Assembly (NCBI RefSeq): GCF_007050985.1
Contig: NZ_VHSF01000003.1
Span: forward strand, 593,500 to 657,499
Direction: 5' to 3'
DNA length: 64,000 bases
From: Christiangramia sabulilitoris
Lineage (GTDB): Bacteria > Bacteroidota > Bacteroidia > Flavobacteriales > Flavobacteriaceae
Below are positions 1 to 8,542 of the stretch, in pieces. The translations under genes and the position numbers were made by a program. The stretch's first letter is position 1. Each line of letters starts with the position of its first letter. Under the pieces are notes generated by a model. That model was not told the origin of the DNA and searched no databases. It saw nothing but the letters and a program-made list of their open reading frames with translations.

Positions 1-1
1 T

Positions 2-1267
2 TACAGCCTGGAGCATTTTTCTGTACACAATGAAGCTGGAGATCTCCTGTGGCTGGCGCCTAAAAATAATGGTGATATGGCATTATTTTCGAGTGATCCT
101 CTTCCAATTGATATAGAGTTGCTGGCAGGAACCAAACCATATATAGACGTCCCGGTATTATGTTATGATAATCGCGATGTCAATGAGTACGGATATTTGT
201 TTTTTGAGCTTGATGCCACCCCTCTTTTGCCATATTGCTTCTTCGCGAATTATTGTGATGATAGCGGCAGGCATTATCCTGCAAGGTATTCATTAGAAAT
301 TTCCATTAATGACATTATAATTTATTCTGAAGTAAATACTACAGGTATTAATGAAGCGGGAAACTATTTTGCAGAGCCACTTTGCGCAGCAATTCCGGTT
401 TTATCAGAATTTGAAGATGATGAGGAGTATATAGACTATGCTATTACCCTGCTGGACTGGGATGAAGTATACACTATTAATGAACCTCAGGAAATTAGCG
501 GAAGTCTTAGTCTTGAGGATATTGAAGACCAATTTGATGGAGATGATAACGTGGAATATGAGCATATCTTTATCAATTGCGATGAACAGGTTGCAGATAT
601 AGATTTACCAGATTTTGAATCAGCGGTTTTTTCAGACCCGACAAATATTACTAATCCATATTATGGTCCGGATGAAGGATACATCTACGAATACGAAGGA
701 TACGAAATTGAAGACGGAGAATTTCCCGACGAACCTTCCGAAGTGATTATCGTAGAAAGAAGGGCAGAAAATAAAAATATTCTTGGTATTTCCACGGTAA
801 TTCAAAGAGATTATGTGGCTGAAGATGGCGTAATAATTGAAGACACAGACGACTGGCTGGCGCAGGACGACGAAGGCAATCTCTGGTATATGGGTGAATT
901 GTCTTTGAATTATGATGATGAGGGGAATTTCTTAGATACCGAAGGCTCATGGGAGACAGGTGTAGACGGAGCTCTACCTGGTTATTGGTTACCTGGAAAT
1001 CCGCAAGTAGGCCAGCGCTATTATCAGGAGTTTTATGAAGGTGAAGCAGAAGATTGGGCGGAAGTAATAGCCCTGAACGAAACAGTGATTCTCGATGTTG
1101 GAACTTTTGAAAATGTCCTGGTAACCAAGGATATAAACCCATTTGAAAGTGGTGTGTATGAATTAAAATATTATGCGCCTGGAACAGGGTTTATTAAAGA
1201 AGAAAAATTTGAGGATGATGAATTGGTTGAAATTGTAATTCTCACAGGAATAATCGTAATCGATTAA
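2..1267 (+). CDS. Acidic hypothetical protein, 5' end outside window
   Basis: The reading frame is open from base 2, so the true start lies left of the window and the Met at base 77 is probably internal; 421 residues are visible. The protein is very rich in Asp, Glu and Tyr. Its C-terminal ~170 residues contain DDWLAQDDEGNLWYMGE, then GSWETGVDGALPGYW and a closing YYAPGTGFIKEE. I recall this layout from uncharacterised secreted proteins of Bacteroidota and Actinobacteria, where it forms one beta-rich domain. No catalytic motif is evident and no function is proposed. A strong intrinsic terminator follows the stop, so it is the last gene of its transcript. Confidence 0.75.
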   Translation, partial: YSLEHFSVHNEAGDLLWLAPKNNGDMALFSSDPLPIDIELLAGTKPYIDVPVLCYDNRDVNEYGYLFFELDATPLLPYCFFANYCDDSGRHYPARYSLEISINDIIIYSEVNTTGINEAGNYFAEPLCAAIPVLSEFEDDEEYIDYAITLLDWDEVYTINEPQEISGSLSLEDIEDQFDGDDNVEYEHIFINCDEQVADIDLPDFESAVFSDPTNITNPYYGPDEGYIYEYEGYEIEDGEFPDEPSEVIIVERRAENKNILGISTVIQRDYVAEDGVIIEDTDDWLAQDDEGNLWYMGELSLNYDDEGNFLDTEGSWETGVDGALPGYWLPGNPQVGQRYYQEFYEGEAEDWAEVIALNETVILDVGTFENVLVTKDINPFESGVYELKYYAPGTGFIKEEKFEDDELVEIVILTGIIVID

Positions 1268-1282
1268 TTATTCTCCTGAAGC

Positions 1283-1310
1283 AAAAAGCCGACATATTTG
1301 TCGGCTTTTT
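1283..1310 (+). terminator. Intrinsic terminator
   Basis: A perfect 12-base stem (AAAAAGCCGACA pairing with TGTCGGCTTTTT) closes a TATT loop and ends in a T run, 15 bases after the preceding stop codon. The A run on the 5' side makes it potentially bidirectional. Confidence 0.9.
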
Positions 1311-1762
1311 AAATAATCCTAATTATTTTAACTAACCGGTATTATTACCAGGAGCTTGATATGAATTGTGGCTTTCCCAAAATTTAAATACCTGACATTA
1401 GCCTCAGCGTCCATTTTAAAAATTAAGGATCTTGTATATCCGATTTCCCTATTAGACCCGGGTTTACCTATGCCTTATTGGCAATCATGTAATTTAATTT
1501 ACTTTCCAATTATTGATAATGAATTCTGTACTTTACCTTCCCTCCAGGATAGGTTTCATGTATAAATAACACTTAATACAAGGCATATATATTGCTGACT
1601 ATCAATTATTTGATTTAATTTTCTATCTTTATTAGCCTCTGAGAAGGGTAAACCTCTATCAGTTCATTTATTAATTTAAACTAACCCCCGCAGCTACGCA
1701 TTCTGATTTTCTATATCAGCATCTTTTTCCTACTTACTAATAACTAACTAAAACCAACAATT
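1311..1762. other. Intergenic region, no gene seen
   Basis: This AT-rich spacer separates a terminator from the next secreted-protein gene. A 65-codon open frame (1368-1565, plus) has no recognisable features and unconvincing composition, so I do not call it. The promoter of the downstream pair should lie here, but I could not find a TTTG/TAnnTTTG pair at proper spacing. Confidence 0.6.
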
Positions 1763-2215
1763 ATGAAAGCAAAGAATTTTATTCCATTGATCTTTAGTTT
1801 AATATTTCTTTCGGCATTTTCTTATGGCCAGAAAAAGATAGATCTAGTATTAATCGTGGAAACAGATATTATTACCCAGGATAATATTTCTGAGACCTGC
1901 AGGTTCGAAGATCAGGCTGAGGGAACAAGCATTATCGATTATACTACCCTTGTGGACCTCGGCGATGAGATTAAATGGAAGGCAGAGGAAGCAGCAGATA
2001 ATAGCGGCAAAGTCAAACTGGAAAAATTTAAACACGAAAGCGGCCTTAAATTTTTTAACAAAGATTCGATACCTGTAACTTTTGGTAGGATAAAAGGAAC
2101 CATTGTACAGGGTGTACCGAATGAAGTGGAAAAATATATGCTTGTGATAAAGGTAAGGAAAAGTGGAGGTGACTGGACAGAATATTTTATTGATCCAAAG
2201 CTCAAAATGAATTAA
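1763..2215 (+). CDS. Small secreted hypothetical protein
   Basis: The 150-residue protein begins with a typical Sec signal peptide (residues 1 to about 22, hydrophobic core LIFSLIFLSAF, cleavage near SYG-QKK). The mature part is about 125 residues, with alternating hydrophobic and charged stretches suggesting a small beta-rich domain and the ending EYFIDPKLKMN. I do not recognise the family. Only 17 bases separate it from the downstream adenylate cyclase gene on the same strand, so the two are probably co-transcribed. It could be a periplasmic or exported partner of the cyclase's sensor region, but that is inference from position alone. Confidence 0.7.
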   Translation: MKAKNFIPLIFSLIFLSAFSYGQKKIDLVLIVETDIITQDNISETCRFEDQAEGTSIIDYTTLVDLGDEIKWKAEEAADNSGKVKLEKFKHESGLKFFNKDSIPVTFGRIKGTIVQGVPNEVEKYMLVIKVRKSGGDWTEYFIDPKLKMN

Positions 2216-2232
2216 TATAAATAGGTTTTAAT

Positions 2233-4098
2233 ATGCAGATAAGTGATAAACTCCACCTATACTTTAAATGCAGGATATTTTCTGCAGTTTTTCTATTGGC
2301 GTTGTTTATCACTGGAACTGCATTTTCCCAGGATCAGGATTTGCAGGATAGTCTTGAGGTTAAATATAACTCAGGTAAAAGGGCAAAAAAAGATCTTGAG
2401 ATTCTTAAGGGACTGGCATCAAATTCTACTGAACCGGATAAAAAACTGAAATATAGTGCTGAACTTTTGAAAATCGCCCGTGAAAAAGATGCTCCAGAGT
2501 ATTTCTTTCACGCCTATTTTAATATGGGGTATGGTCACATGAATAAAGGGAACAACAAGGAAGCCCTGGAAAATTTTTTCAGCGCAGCTACACTGGCAGA
2601 GAGCAAAGAAGATCTGGCAGTGGTCAAGGTTACCCTGGGAGATGTTTATTCCCTTTCTAAAAATCACAACAGATCCATTAATTATTATAATGAAGCAATA
2701 GAAATTCTCCGGGAAATAAATGATAATGAAACCCTGGGAAGGGCTCTCTTTAATGCTGGTGATGAATATCTTAAAAATAACCAGATAGAGAAATCTATAT
2801 CTTATTTAAAAGAAGCTGAAAAGATTTTTACAGAAGAGAATTTTAGCCTCGGGCTGGCCTATTGTAAAGGCACTCTGGGCCTGGCCTATGCAAGGCTGGG
2901 CAGGTATGCCGATGCCGAAGCTAACTTACAGGAAGCTATACAGACCATAGAGAAAGAAGAAGATTTTTCCCCCATCTGTGAATTTTTAATTGGAATGGCA
3001 GATATTTATACTGAACGAGGTCTGGATTCAACCGCTATTGAATATGCCCAGATAAGCCGCGAGCTTGCCAAAGCCTATGGATTTAAAAACGAAATTCGGG
3101 AAGCTAACCTGAGACTTTCGAGGATCTATGAGAAAACCGGAAACATACCGGAATCTTATGAATATTATAAGGAATACATCACGTACCGTGATAGCGTATT
3201 AAATGTATCCACGGCACAGGATATGGCCGGTATACGTGCAGACTATGAAGTTTCGCAAAAACAGGCCGAGGTAGACCTGTTGAATGCTAAGCAGGAAAAT
3301 CAGCAATTGGTAGTGATCTCTATTGCTATAGCTTCCTTTCTGGTCTGTCTTATCGCCTTCGGATTATATCGCAGAAACAGGTTTATTAAAAGAACCAGCT
3401 CAATTATAGAGGCAGAGCGTAACCGATCTGATAGTTTACTATTAAATATACTTCCTGAAGAAACGGCGAAAGAATTAAAAACCAATGGTAAGGTAAAGGC
3501 GAAAAAATTTGCTTCTGTTACTGTACTTTTCGCAGATTTTAAAAGGTTTACTCTTGTTGCAGAGAAATTACCTCCAGAACGTTTGATAAAGACCATCGAT
3601 TATTATTTTTCACAATTCGATCGCATAATGGAAAAATATGGTATCGAAAAAATAAAAACTATAGGTGACAGTTATATGGCTGCAAGCGGGTTGCCTTTTC
3701 CTGCACATGATCACGCCACGAAAATGCTCCAGGCAGCTTTTGAAATGACCGAATTTGTCAGGGAAACCAAGGAAAAATCGCTTTTCGATGATGCAGATTT
3801 TGAAGTAAGAATAGGTTTGAATTCAGGTCCGGTAGTCGCCGGAGTCGTGGGAATCAAGAAATTCGCTTATGATATCTGGGGCGACACGGTCAATATTGCT
3901 TCCAGAATGGAATCCCATTCAGAAATTGGCAGGATAAATATATCAGAACATACTTACGAACTGGTGAAAGACCAGTTTGACTGCGAATACCGGGGTAAAG
4001 TCGAGGTGAAAAATCAGCGGATCCTAAAAATGTACTATGTGAACGGAGTTAAGAAGAATCTGGAAAAAAGCAGTATGACTACTAATATTGAAAATTAG
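2233..4098 (+). CDS. Membrane-bound TPR-containing class III adenylate cyclase
   Basis: Predicted to make cAMP from ATP. Order of parts: signal peptide or N-terminal anchor (residues 1-33), TPR repeats (about 60-330) that would lie in the periplasm, one membrane helix (about 358-377), a short coiled linker, and a cytoplasmic class III cyclase domain (about 425-605). Both metal-binding aspartates are visible (VLFADFKRF, D434, and TIGDSYM). Substrate residues point to ATP rather than GTP: Lys in KIKTIGD and Asp in YDIWGDTVN. The transition-state Asn and Arg of VNIASRM are present. The architecture suggests protein-protein sensing outside and signalling inside. Specificity is inferred from residues, not tested. 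Confidence 0.88.
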   Translation: MQISDKLHLYFKCRIFSAVFLLALFITGTAFSQDQDLQDSLEVKYNSGKRAKKDLEILKGLASNSTEPDKKLKYSAELLKIAREKDAPEYFFHAYFNMGYGHMNKGNNKEALENFFSAATLAESKEDLAVVKVTLGDVYSLSKNHNRSINYYNEAIEILREINDNETLGRALFNAGDEYLKNNQIEKSISYLKEAEKIFTEENFSLGLAYCKGTLGLAYARLGRYADAEANLQEAIQTIEKEEDFSPICEFLIGMADIYTERGLDSTAIEYAQISRELAKAYGFKNEIREANLRLSRIYEKTGNIPESYEYYKEYITYRDSVLNVSTAQDMAGIRADYEVSQKQAEVDLLNAKQENQQLVVISIAIASFLVCLIAFGLYRRNRFIKRTSSIIEAERNRSDSLLLNILPEETAKELKTNGKVKAKKFASVTVLFADFKRFTLVAEKLPPERLIKTIDYYFSQFDRIMEKYGIEKIKTIGDSYMAASGLPFPAHDHATKMLQAAFEMTEFVRETKEKSLFDDADFEVRIGLNSGPVVAGVVGIKKFAYDIWGDTVNIASRMESHSEIGRINISEHTYELVKDQFDCEYRGKVEVKNQRILKMYYVNGVKKNLEKSSMTTNIEN

Positions 4099-4130
4099 CT
4101 GCTAAATAAATTCAAGGAAGAAGGAGTAAT

Positions 4131-4325
4131 TCATTCAGAACGTACCTTAGATCCAACAGGCCTGGATCCAGTATTCAATTTACCGGTTATAGCCCAGCCA
4201 ATACCCACACCAATGAGCACTCCCGATAATAAATGTATCTCTGTCCTGTCGAAAAAATATCCCAGAAGAACTCCCACGATAATTGCCCCTATACCTACGA
4301 TCCGGATTAAATTCATTGTTATCAT
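4131..4325 (-). CDS. Small two-helix membrane protein
   Basis: The 64-residue product has two hydrophobic segments (about 5-24 and 32-48), each rich in Gly, Ile and Val, and a basic polar tail. It resembles small uncharacterised inner-membrane proteins common in Flavobacteriaceae. Met4 (MNLIRIVG) is as likely a start as Met1. An overlapping minus-strand frame (4180-4362) lacks this pattern and is discounted. It stands alone between a plus-strand cyclase and an SRPBCC gene. Function unknown. Confidence 0.6.
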   Translation of the reverse strand: MITMNLIRIVGIGAIIVGVLLGYFFDRTEIHLLSGVLIGVGIGWAITGKLNTGSRPVGSKVRSE

Positions 4326-4557
4326 TTGCGACCTTTACAAATGTGCGCCGTAGGGATAGCATAAAATAGATGAAGGCCCGATTTGAACGATAAAACTAAG
4401 TATTAATTTTCGAAATCTAAACTTCAGAAGTAGGAAAATTATATTTTTTTCAGATATGGAAAATTGTAACCTATTGCAGGCAAGATAAAAAGAAGAAGTT
4501 TTATCAGGTTAATATGGACAGAGGTTAGGAAATGGTCTGAATAAGACTTTGTTTTAA

Positions 4558-4998
4558 TTAAGGATTGTCAGCACTTTCGTTCATGGCATAAACCTTAAAA
4601 TTATCCAGAATTGCCTGCCAGCCTTTTCTCTGATTCTCTATAGAATTTTCATCTTCCACCTCGAAGGTTTCCGTTATTTTGGTTCCATTTTCAAGCCTGG
4701 TAAAATCTATAGTTACCATTCTATCGTCGTCTAATTTCAAAATAATCTTATGCTTATCGGATATTTTTCTGAAGGTACCCGAGAAATCAAAGCCGTCACT
4801 GCCATCGACATTCTCCATGCGCCAGTTAAATTTTCCGCCAGGTTTTAAGTCATTAACGGCATTAGGGCAATGCCAGTCTACTCCCGCAGAATTCCATTTT
4901 TTAATATGATCAGGATTTGTCCATAATTCCCAGATCCTGTCGATTGGCTTAGGAACGTATGTACCAATGGTAACTGTTTTTTTTCCGGCGAATTCCAT
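4558..4998 (-). CDS. SRPBCC/AHSA1-type domain protein
   Basis: The 146 residues span one START-like helix-grip fold of the Aha1-C type. Recognisable parts are the early segment IDRIWELWTNPDHIKKW, a central GGKFNWRME strand, and the closing helix QRKGWQAILDNFKVY. Such proteins bind hydrophobic ligands in a central cavity, and many are annotated as activators of Hsp90 ATPase-like without evidence for that role. No signal peptide, so cytoplasmic. A second, divergent member of the superfamily lies at 48802-49260. Monocistronic by context; ligand unknown. Confidence 0.85.
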   Translation of the reverse strand: MEFAGKKTVTIGTYVPKPIDRIWELWTNPDHIKKWNSAGVDWHCPNAVNDLKPGGKFNWRMENVDGSDGFDFSGTFRKISDKHKIILKLDDDRMVTIDFTRLENGTKITETFEVEDENSIENQRKGWQAILDNFKVYAMNESADNP

Positions 4999-5114
4999 AT
5001 ATAAGATTGAAGATTAATATCTAAAGCTGATACCTGAATCTTATTTAGCCAAATTCCTTCTCTACAGGTAATAGGTGAATTTAATAAAATTCTTACAAAT
5101 ATTTTAACTGGCTA

Positions 5115-6428
5115 TTACTCTTTAAATTTTTTCATTTCAGATAAACGGTACATCAATAAAGCTGCTCTTTTCGCCTGAACCCCAAGCTTATTAATATTAC
5201 CTGTTTCATTGACCGTATGGTCATCTGCTCCACTGAGCCCAAGGCCATCCACGGCCATATCTACATGACCAGCGGTAAATGAAATATCTGCTGCACCGGC
5301 ATTGCGCGGGTTTACAGGATAAACAATTCCATAACCAAGCTTCTGGCTAATCTGACTGTAATATTCTAATAATTCGGTATTCCCATCAGTAAGACCCAGG
5401 GGAGGATAACCTCCAGGGTCGAAGGTGAGTTTGGCATTTGTCCCGGGATAATTTTCTGAAACTATATTATTCATAAGCTTCTTAGCCATCTCAAGCTGTT
5501 CTAAGGAAACTGCCCGGATATCACCTTTAACCACAGCTTTTTCGGCTACGACATTAGTTTTACCAAATGCTGTGCCCCCGGTTTCATCTTCCTTAAGATC
5601 CACTGAGGTTCCTCCGAGAATAAATCCTGGATTAAAAGTTAGATTTTCTTCTTTCGATAATTGCTGATAAAATTCATTCAGAATCCTTGAAGTTTCATAG
5701 ATAGCTCCTGTTCCCACCTTTTCAGAAAAAACCTGGGATGAGTGTGCAGCATTCCCGGTTACCTCCAGTTTCCATCCCGCAGAACCTCTTCTGGCCACTA
5801 CGATAGTTTCTGGATTACCATCACCATTCTCAAAACCTAAAGCCACATCTGCCCATTTTGCTGCATCTATGAGATCCTTTTTTGAAAGATCCAGAGGAGA
5901 ACCACTCTTCTCTTCATCGCCGGTCATTACAATTTCAACAGACATATTATCCAGCACTCCGGCTTCCTTAAGAGCCTGCATCGCCAGAATTATAATCACG
6001 TCCCCGCCTTTCATATCTGCCACTCCCGGCGCTTTCATTACCGAATCATTGACCTTAGTGGAAGTTTGAAACGGACTATCGAGTTCAAAAACAGTATCAA
6101 GATGACCTATTAAAAGCAATTTGAGACCAGGTTTACCCTTATGAGTAGCCACGAGATGTCCAGCCCTTCCAAAGGCTTCGCCCGAAGTGAGTTTAGTTTC
6201 AAATCCCAGTTTATCCAGTTCTTTCTGAAACAGTTTTCCTACCTCCCTGACACCCTGAAAATTCATGGTCCCGCTGTTAATGTTTACCGCTTTAGTCAAT
6301 AATTCCAGAGCTTCAGCTTCATGCTTATCAACAGATTTCACAATCTTCTTTTCTTTCCTGTTTAGTTGTGAAAATGAAATTATTGGTAAAATACAAAGCA
6401 GTAAAATTAAAATAGATCTAAGATTCAT
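5115..6428 (-). CDS. Secreted M20 family metallopeptidase
   Basis: A zinc-dependent exopeptidase of the M20 (carboxypeptidase G2/ArgE/DapE) family. I start it at the Met giving a signal peptide (MNLRSILILLLC, about 21 residues, 437 in total); the longer frame adds 20 implausible residues. Visible motifs: LLLIGHLDTVFE (H109, D111), GVADMKGG (bridging Asp138), TGDEEKSGS (catalytic Glu172/Glu173) and a late HTVNE histidine. The central segment with GNAAHSSQ is the lid/dimerisation domain. It probably cleaves peptides or N-acyl amino acids in the periplasm. The catalytic set is complete; substrate cannot be read from sequence. Confidence 0.9.
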   Translation of the reverse strand: MNLRSILILLLCILPIISFSQLNRKEKKIVKSVDKHEAEALELLTKAVNINSGTMNFQGVREVGKLFQKELDKLGFETKLTSGEAFGRAGHLVATHKGKPGLKLLLIGHLDTVFELDSPFQTSTKVNDSVMKAPGVADMKGGDVIIILAMQALKEAGVLDNMSVEIVMTGDEEKSGSPLDLSKKDLIDAAKWADVALGFENGDGNPETIVVARRGSAGWKLEVTGNAAHSSQVFSEKVGTGAIYETSRILNEFYQQLSKEENLTFNPGFILGGTSVDLKEDETGGTAFGKTNVVAEKAVVKGDIRAVSLEQLEMAKKLMNNIVSENYPGTNAKLTFDPGGYPPLGLTDGNTELLEYYSQISQKLGYGIVYPVNPRNAGAADISFTAGHVDMAVDGLGLSGADDHTVNETGNINKLGVQAKRAALLMYRLSEMKKFKE

Positions 6429-6550
6429 GTGAATTGATTTTTTGGAAATCCTTAATTGATTTCTAAAATACAAAAAAGAAAAGTTCAAGTGGCTAAGACC
6501 TCGAAACGCGATTCAGAAACCCGGGATTAAAATAAAGATATGAGAAGTTT

Positions 6551-7573
6551 TTATTCAGCATTAAAGTTTACAGAGACTTCAATTTGCTCTTTAAATTTAT
6601 GTTTCTCATCAATATGTAAAAGCAGTGTCTTGAAGGTACTTTTTCTTCCATAAAGTCCATATAAAGTATTTTCCCTTTTTAAATACAGGACCAGATTATG
6701 GCTTTCAAGAGAACCGAGAAATGAAAGTTTCCTGGTTTCGGAATTCAATTCGATGTCTTTAGATGAAATTTCGATTGCTTTTATATCCTCTATTTTTACA
6801 ACCGCTTCACTCATTATCCCATATCGTAGATATAACTTGTTCTGCCCAATAATAACAGGCCTTTTAGACATAGAACGCATAAAGCCAAATATCTGGATCA
6901 ATGAATAAGCACTAAGTAATGAAAGTAACCACGCGAAAGTATTACTCCACATAGCCAAAAGAATATGCAGTACGATGGTTTCAATTATGATCAGGAAGAT
7001 CAACACGGCCAGTAAAGAAACCGAGCCACTCTCTTTGTGATATAGAAACTCATTTGTTCTTATTGGTCTTTTTTTCCAATATAGAAATCCATAATAAAAA
7101 ACAGCAATTTCGGTAACCACAGGAACTACAAATGGTTTAGGAAAAAGCTCATTACAGCTCTTTTTTAATATGCTGTAAAAATCAGTTTCATTTTCTTTAT
7201 TCAGATTAAATTGCTTAATCGCCTTATGAACCTTTAAAATAACGAAGCCTAAAACGAATATTTCTATTACTGGAAGTCCCCAAATCTTGAAAAGATCAAG
7301 GTAATAATGGTGCTCACCCGGGATAATATATTTGCCTATGATTAAAGAAAAAACCAGTAAAGGAACAAGGGTAGTTTTCGGGATCCTGGTTTTCCTGATT
7401 AATAGAAAATAAACCAGCGGAATAGTGATTAATAGGTCGAAGCTAACACCTATAGAAAAGAGCTCAACATTCTCTTTAAAAGTTGCTGTCATTGAAAGAA
7501 CGACCATGGCGGAGATCATTAACAGGGGAAGGCCAAAAACCAGGTAGTTTTGCGGAAGTCTTAATCGATCCAT
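6551..7573 (-). CDS. Multi-pass membrane protein with PH-like C-terminal domain
   Basis: A 340-residue protein with about six to seven hydrophobic segments spread through residues 10-240, including LIFLIIIETIVLHILLAMW. It ends in a roughly 100-residue beta-rich region (from RPVIIGQNKLYLRYG) resembling a bacterial PH-like domain. I do not recognise the family and see no catalytic motif. It lies between an M20 peptidase and an alpha/beta hydrolase on the same strand, with gaps of 50-120 bases, so co-transcription is possible but not evident. Confidence 0.7.
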   Translation of the reverse strand: MDRLRLPQNYLVFGLPLLMISAMVVLSMTATFKENVELFSIGVSFDLLITIPLVYFLLIRKTRIPKTTLVPLLVFSLIIGKYIIPGEHHYYLDLFKIWGLPVIEIFVLGFVILKVHKAIKQFNLNKENETDFYSILKKSCNELFPKPFVVPVVTEIAVFYYGFLYWKKRPIRTNEFLYHKESGSVSLLAVLIFLIIIETIVLHILLAMWSNTFAWLLSLLSAYSLIQIFGFMRSMSKRPVIIGQNKLYLRYGIMSEAVVKIEDIKAIEISSKDIELNSETRKLSFLGSLESHNLVLYLKRENTLYGLYGRKSTFKTLLLHIDEKHKFKEQIEVSVNFNAE

Positions 7574-7626
7574 ATTCTATGATCTTCTATTTATAGGACG
7601 CTCAAAGATGAGAATGTTACATAAGA

Positions 7627-8520
7627 TCAGGACTCAGCTTCTACTTTTTCTCCTTTCATAAACCTATCTATATAAGCAGCTATCTCCTCTCCTTTCTCCT
7701 CCTGTAAAAAATGTCCGGCTCCTTTTATGATGATTGGTTTATCACCAATACTTCCCGGAATTAGTTTATGAAAGAAGTTTTCCAAACCACTAAATACGGG
7801 ATCCTTATCAGAAAACATGATCAATGCCGGTTTATTCCATTCTGAAAGGACTTTTCTGGCCTTTATCATCCTATCTACTCCTTCATCATCGGGGCTCGAA
7901 GGCACCAGTTGCGGAAAGGCTTTGGCCCCATCTTTGTATTTTTTGGAAGGGAAAGGACTGTCGTAGGCCTTTCTAACCTGCTTTGAGATCTTTCCGAAAC
8001 TGGCGAATTTTACTATTCGCCCAGCTGAAAGCCAAGGGTGATACCGGGCATACATTTGCCATAACCTGAAATACCAGGGAAGTTTTTTTCCCTTGGGCAG
8101 GAACGTATTCAATATGACCACCCTTTTGAATCTTTCAGGCAATTCGCCAACCAGGCTCAAACCTAAAAGACCACCCCAATCCTGAACTACCAAGGTTATA
8201 TCGTTCAGCTCGAGTTTGTCAATAAAATTTTTAAGCGATCTAAAATGAAGATCAAAAGTATAGTTCTTACAGCCTACGATCTTATCAGATTTACCAAAAC
8301 CTATCATATCTGGAGCTATAAAGCGGTAATGCTTTAAAACAGGAACGAATTTCCTGTAGAGGTAAGACCAGGTGGGTTCGCCATGTAAAGCGAGTATTAC
8401 CTCACCTTCCCCTACATCGATATAATGCATGTCCAGCGCTCCGAATTTTATATGGTTTTCCTTGTAAGGAAAATCTTCTATATGTCTGAATCTTTCCAGA
8501 TCGGTTTTAAGTATTTCCAT
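7627..8520 (-). CDS. Alpha/beta hydrolase, haloalkane dehalogenase-like
   Basis: The 297 residues match the haloalkane dehalogenase branch of alpha/beta hydrolases. The oxyanion-hole segment is HGEPTWSYLYRKF (46-58), the nucleophile elbow VVQDWGG gives Asp114 followed by halide-binding-type Trp115, and the acid and base are Asp240 (SDKDPVF) and His270 (GAGHFLQEE). A second halide-stabilising Trp would come from the cap (W149 or W154 in LPWYFRLWQ). The family hydrolyses carbon-halogen bonds in two steps through an Asp ester. Fluoroacetate dehalogenases and epoxide hydrolases share much of this pattern, so activity should be treated as dehalogenase-like. Cytoplasmic; probably downstream of the MBOAT gene (22-base gap). 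Confidence 0.82.
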   Translation of the reverse strand: MEILKTDLERFRHIEDFPYKENHIKFGALDMHYIDVGEGEVILALHGEPTWSYLYRKFVPVLKHYRFIAPDMIGFGKSDKIVGCKNYTFDLHFRSLKNFIDKLELNDITLVVQDWGGLLGLSLVGELPERFKRVVILNTFLPKGKKLPWYFRLWQMYARYHPWLSAGRIVKFASFGKISKQVRKAYDSPFPSKKYKDGAKAFPQLVPSSPDDEGVDRMIKARKVLSEWNKPALIMFSDKDPVFSGLENFFHKLIPGSIGDKPIIIKGAGHFLQEEKGEEIAAYIDRFMKGEKVEAES

Positions 8521-8542
8521 TTTTCATTGTTTATCCAGATGC

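Noticed and set aside
747..1142. 131-codon minus-strand ORF inside the acidic protein gene
   Set aside because: The opposite-strand shadow of Asp/Glu-rich codons gives a His/Leu-rich pseudo-protein.
1368..1565. 65-codon plus-strand ORF
   Set aside because: No recognisable domain, signal or promoter; the composition looks like a chance open frame in AT-rich spacer.
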